From JALUZX01 sp964561605 (GTDB taxonomy: Bacteria; Planctomycetota; UBA1135; JALUZX01): DNA of 64,000 nucleotides. How positions within the stretch are numbered: the stretch's first letter is position 1; each line of letters opens with the position of its first letter. Location of the stretch: positions 62,001 to 126,000 of the forward strand of contig CAZLQD010000053.1 of NCBI GenBank assembly GCA_964561605.1, read 5' to 3'. Below the pieces are notes generated by a model. The model did not search any database. It had not been told where the DNA came from and saw nothing but the letters and a program-made list of their open reading frames with translations. Below are positions 60,783 to 64,000 of this stretch, in pieces. A program made the position numbers and the translations under genes.

Positions 60783-61673
60783 TCAAACCTCCAAGCCCAG
60801 GCTGGCGAGCCTCTTCCGCCGTGCCTTCTCCCGCTCCTCCACGGGGGCCCCGGCCTGGAACCCCAGATCTTCCCCGGTGATCTCCAGGAGGACCTCGTCC
60901 GCCTCTTCCTGGACCAGGGGATTCTCGTGGAGGAGGAGGTCGCAAACGGGCCGGGCCAGTTCTTTCAACCGGAATCGCCAGCAGGTCCTTAGGGCCAGGA
61001 TCACCACGTCCGGATCCTCCGAGGAGAGGAGGGGGGCGATCTCCCCGGCCAGGCCGGGAAGGTCCCCACCGCGGCAGGCGCTGAAGGCCCAGGAGAGACG
61101 CTCCTCGTCGGGAGCCCGGCAGATTTCCCCGAGGAGTCCTGCAACGGCCCGCCGTCCCTCGTCCCCCAGGGCCAGGAGGCGCTCCACGGCCTGGATGGAG
61201 GCGGACACGTCCCCCGACAGGGCCACCCGGCGGAGGCGGTCCAGGGCCTGGGGGTCGGAGGCGAGCTCCCGGGGATCCTGGAAGATGACCTCGCTCCCCT
61301 CACCCCCTCCGTCCTTGAGAGGATCGAACTCCCGGATCAGGAAGGACTCCCCCTCTTCGGCCGGGGCTTCCAGGACCAGGTCCCGCATCTGGGATGTGAT
61401 CCATCCCACGGCCCGGGAGGCGATCTCCAGGGGGAAGAGCACGCCCCGGGCCTCCCCCTCCTCGCCGACCTGGATGCAGGGGATCCCGGCCCCACGGCAG
61501 GCCCGCTCCACCCGTTCCGCCACGTGGGGTGCACTCGTCGCCACGAAGACGGCCTGTTCCGCCCGATCGGTTTCCTGGGGAGCGGCAAGCTGGGCCACCA
61601 GTTCCACCCGGCAATCGGGGCAGACCCGGACGCCTTCGCGGAATTCCTCCCGGCACTTGGGACAAAAGGGCAT
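60783..61673 (-). CDS. Zinc-ribbon, DUF2007-like, HEAT-repeat-like protein
   Basis: 296 residues. The N-terminal zinc ribbon is CPKCREEFREGVRVCPDC (two CxxC pairs). Residues of about 35-95 (AVFVATSAPHVAERVERACRGAGIP) resemble the DUF2007 signal-transducer fold. The rest is helical and built like HEAT repeats (RRVALSGDVSASIQAVERLLALGDEGRR, LLSSEDPDVVILALRTCW). It is a scaffold or regulatory protein by structure; no activity can be named. Upstream neighbour of murA. Confidence 0.7.
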   Translation of the reverse strand: MPFCPKCREEFREGVRVCPDCRVELVAQLAAPQETDRAEQAVFVATSAPHVAERVERACRGAGIPCIQVGEEGEARGVLFPLEIASRAVGWITSQMRDLVLEAPAEEGESFLIREFDPLKDGGGEGSEVIFQDPRELASDPQALDRLRRVALSGDVSASIQAVERLLALGDEGRRAVAGLLGEICRAPDEERLSWAFSACRGGDLPGLAGEIAPLLSSEDPDVVILALRTCWRFRLKELARPVCDLLLHENPLVQEEADEVLLEITGEDLGFQAGAPVEEREKARRKRLASLGLEV

Positions 61674-61695
61674 GAGAACGCTCTCCTTCCTCGGC

Positions 61696-62040
61696 CTACC
61701 TGCAGACCATGGGACCCATGGGCCGGCCCCCTAGAACGTGGAAATGGAGGTGGCCCACCTCCTGGCCCCCTTCGGGCCCGCAGTTGAGGATGACCCTGTA
61801 TCCCTTCTCCGCCACCCCTTCGATCTCGGCCACTTTGGCCAGGGCGGACAGGAGGCGGGCCGCAAGGACGGGGTCCACTCCTGCCAGGCCGTTGGCGTCG
61901 GGAATGTGTTTCCTCGGAACGACGAGAGTGTGGACGGGGGCCTTCGGATGGATGTCCTTGAAGGCCAGGACGTGTTCGTCCCGGTAGACTTCCTTGCAGG
62001 GAATCTCGCCCTGGACGATACGGCAAAAGATACAATCCAT
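61696..62040 (-). CDS. HIT-family (HinT-like) hydrolase
   Basis: 114 residues. MDCIFCRIVQGEIPCKEVY is the typical start and the catalytic triad motif is QEVGHLHFHVLGGRPMG (HxHxH). HinT-type enzymes remove AMP from phosphoramidates such as aminoacyl-adenylates. The Cys pair in CIFC can bind zinc in some members. A minus-strand TAGAAT lies at 62104-62099 as a possible -10. Confidence 0.92.
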   Translation of the reverse strand: MDCIFCRIVQGEIPCKEVYRDEHVLAFKDIHPKAPVHTLVVPRKHIPDANGLAGVDPVLAARLLSALAKVAEIEGVAEKGYRVILNCGPEGGQEVGHLHFHVLGGRPMGPMVCR

Positions 62041-62252
62041 GGATGCACCTCCCGGAGGAAAAGGGGGCGCCCGCCGCCGGGCGCGGCGCCGGGAGGGGAT
62101 TCTATCGAAGGGCCTTCCCGGGGGACAGGGAGAGCCCCTCGACTTGACACGGAGAGCTTCAAGTTCCTAGAATCCCCGCCCTTTACGGGCTTCCCGGCAC
62201 CCCGGCGGGGAAGCCGATCGCAGGACACGCCTTGAACAAGGTCGGAAGGGAT
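62041..62252. promoter_or_regulatory. Divergent promoter region for the HIT gene and the TPR/alpha-CTD gene
   Basis: A 212-base gap. On the minus strand TAGAAT at 62104-62099 is a candidate -10 for the HIT gene, but no good -35 is seen. On the plus strand a strong promoter lies at 62144-62173 (listed separately). GC-rich repeats around 62060-62100 could form hairpins but have no T-run. Confidence 0.45.
62144..62173 (+). promoter_or_regulatory. Strong promoter of the TPR/alpha-CTD gene
   Basis: TTGACA (62144-62149, perfect consensus), 18-base spacer, TAGAAT (62168-62173, 5 of 6). It is the best promoter in the window. The mRNA would have a leader of about 70 bases before ATG 62253. Confidence 0.75.
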
Positions 62253-63587
62253 ATGATCGAGGGAAGCTCCTCCGTGGAAGAAACCAGCCGGTCCCCCCAG
62301 GACATCCTCATGTTCGACCCCATCAGTCCGGCCTGGGCCAAGGACCTGAAGAGCGCCGTCTACTCTTCTCCCAAGGCCAAGACCCGTTTCGCCCAGGCCC
62401 TCGAGGCCCTGGCCAGGGACCAGGCCGGCGCGGACGAAGATACGCAACTCCGTAGAGGTGTGGGCCTCTTCATCCTGGGCCGGACCGAGGAGGCCGTGGA
62501 TGTCCTTTCCAAGGTGGATCCCTCCCGTCCCTATGCAAGGTTCTTCCTGGGCCGGGCCCTCTACAAGCTCGGCCGGATCCAGGAGGCCAAGGAGACCCTG
62601 GAGGGCGCCCTCGCCCTGACCCCCGAGGACCACGACGTCCGGGTGGCATACCTGGAGCTCACCGCCGGATTCAAGGATCCCGATCTCCTGGAACGGGAGA
62701 TGGAGATGGGCCGCCACATCGAGGGAACCTCCGACTGGTTCTACTTCCTCGGCGTCCTCCAGGAGATGCGTGGGGATCACCAGGCCGCAATCGATTCCTG
62801 GGACCAGGCTCTCCAGCTCGACCCCCAGCACCCCAAGGCCCTCTTCGCCCTGGCCAAGGAGCTGGACCGGCGGGGCGAGGACGAGGCGGCCCTGGAGCTC
62901 TACGAGCGGGCCGCCGCCCTCAGGCCCGTCTTCATGGAAGCCCTCATGAACCTGGGAGTGCTCTACGAAGACCTGGGGCGGTACGACGACGCGGCCCGTT
63001 GCTTCTCCATGGTCCTCCGGGAGGATCCGACCCACTGGAAGGCCCGCCTCTACTTCCGCGACGCCGACGCCTCCAGGACCATGTACTACGACGAGGACCA
63101 GGAGAAGAAGGAAGACCGGCGCAACCAGATCCTCCAGATCCCCATCTCCGATTTCGAGCTCTCCGTCCGCTCCAGGAACTGCCTGGCCAAGATGGAGATC
63201 CGCACCCTGGGAGACCTGGTCAAGAAGACCGAGCAGGAGCTCCTCTCCTACAAGAACTTCGGCGACACGTCCCTCATGGAGATCAAGGAGATCCTGCGCC
63301 AGAAGGGACTCCGCCTCGGCCTGGGCAAGGAGGAACTCTCTTCTCTCGACACCCTGGAGGAGGAGGCCGGCGAAGGGGCCCCGGAGGACATGAAGAACCG
63401 GCCCGTCTCGGCCCTGGAACTCTCCGTCCGCGCCATGCGGGTCATGGAGATCCTCAAGGTGAAGACCCTGGGGGATCTCTGCAACAAGACCGAGGCCGAA
63501 CTCCTGGCCTGTCCGAACTTCGGCCAGACCTCCCTGAACGAGGTGAAGCAGAAGCTGGACAAGTTCGGCCTGAGCCTCAAGGGATAG
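62253..63587 (+). CDS. TPR protein with two RNA polymerase alpha C-terminal-like domains
   Basis: 444 residues from ATG 62253, which has GGAAGGG just upstream; a TTG at 62232 would add seven residues. TPR repeats fill about residues 65-280 (YARFFLGRALYKLGRIQEAK, ALMNLGVLYEDLGRYDDAAR). Two copies of the alpha-CTD fold follow: FELSVRSRNCLAKMEIRTLG with YKNFGDTSLMEIKEIL, and LELSVRAMRVMEILKVKTLG with CPNFGQTSLNEVKQKL. In RNA polymerase this domain binds UP-element DNA and activators. Proteins like this are typical of Planctomycetota and may modulate transcription. No DNA target can be told from sequence. Driven by a near-consensus promoter. Confidence 0.88.
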   Translation: MIEGSSSVEETSRSPQDILMFDPISPAWAKDLKSAVYSSPKAKTRFAQALEALARDQAGADEDTQLRRGVGLFILGRTEEAVDVLSKVDPSRPYARFFLGRALYKLGRIQEAKETLEGALALTPEDHDVRVAYLELTAGFKDPDLLEREMEMGRHIEGTSDWFYFLGVLQEMRGDHQAAIDSWDQALQLDPQHPKALFALAKELDRRGEDEAALELYERAAALRPVFMEALMNLGVLYEDLGRYDDAARCFSMVLREDPTHWKARLYFRDADASRTMYYDEDQEKKEDRRNQILQIPISDFELSVRSRNCLAKMEIRTLGDLVKKTEQELLSYKNFGDTSLMEIKEILRQKGLRLGLGKEELSSLDTLEEEAGEGAPEDMKNRPVSALELSVRAMRVMEILKVKTLGDLCNKTEAELLACPNFGQTSLNEVKQKLDKFGLSLKG

Positions 63588-63593
63588 GGCCCC

Positions 63594-64000
63594 TTGCTGG
63601 ACCACGTCCTGGGTCTGCTGGTCCACCTGGAACCCATGCGGGCCGTCGTCCGCACCGGCGGGCTGGGCCTGGACCTCCTCGTCCCCCTGACCACCTCCGC
63701 CCGCCTGGAGGAAGGCCGGGAAGTCCTCCTTTATACGCATGTCCACATCTCGGACAGCCCGAGGATCCTGGCCTTCTCCACCAGGGAGGAGAGGGATTTC
63801 TGCAGGAGCCTCCTCAAGGTCTCCGGTGTGGGCCCGGCCATCGCCGTCTCCATCCTCTCCCACGCTCCCCTGGAGGAACTCCTCGCCGCCCTGGCGGCCG
63901 GGGACGAGGGGGCCCTGACCCGGGTCAAGGGCGTGGGGAAGAAGACGGCCCAGAGGATTCTGCTGGACCTGAAGGAGACCGCCGGAGCCCTGGCCGCCGG
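63594..64000 (+). CDS. ruvA: Holliday junction DNA helicase subunit RuvA, cut by the window edge
   Basis: About 135 codons from TTG 63594, 6 bases after the previous stop, with GGGATAGGG upstream. The N-terminal OB-fold reads LEPMRAVVRTGGLGLDLLVPL and LLYTHVHISDS. Two helix-hairpin-helix motifs are visible, VSGVGPAIAVSILSH and VKGVGKKTAQRILLDLKE, which contact the junction. The C-terminal domain III that binds RuvB is beyond the edge. RuvA holds the Holliday junction for branch migration. ruvB may lie to the right. Confidence 0.92.
   Translation, partial: MLDHVLGLLVHLEPMRAVVRTGGLGLDLLVPLTTSARLEEGREVLLYTHVHISDSPRILAFSTREERDFCRSLLKVSGVGPAIAVSILSHAPLEELLAALAAGDEGALTRVKGVGKKTAQRILLDLKETAGALAA

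Overview
The window is about 64 kb of very GC-rich, densely coding bacterial chromosome with no mobile element, CRISPR array, tRNA or rRNA that I could see. The most likely source is a member of the Planctomycetota. The pointers are a TPR protein ending in two RNA polymerase alpha C-terminal-like domains (62253-63587), a DUF6599-like gene, a divergent endonuclease III-like protein upstream of rpsP, a degenerate cupredoxin/regulatory-domain protein and an actin-like protein of the MamK/ParM type. This assignment is an inference from gene content. Most genes are on the minus strand, with start/stop overlaps of the ATGA or GTGA type. No gap between genes exceeds about 265 bases.

Region 1 (1-17692, minus) is one long co-directional operon for a type II secretion / type IV pilus-like assembly apparatus. 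In transcription order it encodes an FHA-domain membrane protein, a PilM-PilN fusion, a PilO/GspM-like protein, a large TPR protein in the PilP position, pseudopilins resembling GspG, GspH, a giant GspK (1730 residues), GspJ and GspI, a secreted TPR/zinc-finger protein and a SurA/PrsA-like lipoprotein cut by the window edge. Several of these carry extra lectin-like (LamG/concanavalin) domains. GspK and GspJ also carry copies of a short module otherwise seen in phage structural proteins. The ATPase, platform protein and secretin are not in the window. This is the best candidate for an undescribed system here.

Region 2 (17.9-31.4 kb) holds a cupredoxin-like protein with rsmE, a tandem glycerophosphodiesterase-like protein, a 1159-residue GlmS-like enzyme, a TatD-family hydrolase with a SpoIID/LytB-like protein, and an HtrA-type protease followed by a double protease domain that has lost its catalytic residues.

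Region 3 (30.4-49.1 kb) holds a minus operon (DUF6599, DUF362, AMP-forming acyl ligase, glycosyltransferase 2). After it come an EamA transporter, a Tat-exported phosphoesterase, a peptidase C45/alpha-beta hydrolase fusion, a CPA1 antiporter, a 1119-residue protein of regulatory-like beta domains, a KaiC-like ATPase, a lipoprotein, leucyl aminopeptidase and an MBL hydrolase.

Region 4 (49.2-64 kb) has a MamK/ParM-like actin with a coiled-coil partner as its own transcription unit. It is followed by housekeeping genes: ssb, prmC, prfA, rpmE, maf, rpsP, ffh, murA, a HIT protein, the TPR/alpha-CTD protein and the start of ruvA. Several promoters are recognisable here because they share a TAGAAT-type -10 box. 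Two minus-strand starts lie so close to the -10 box that the mRNAs are probably leaderless.
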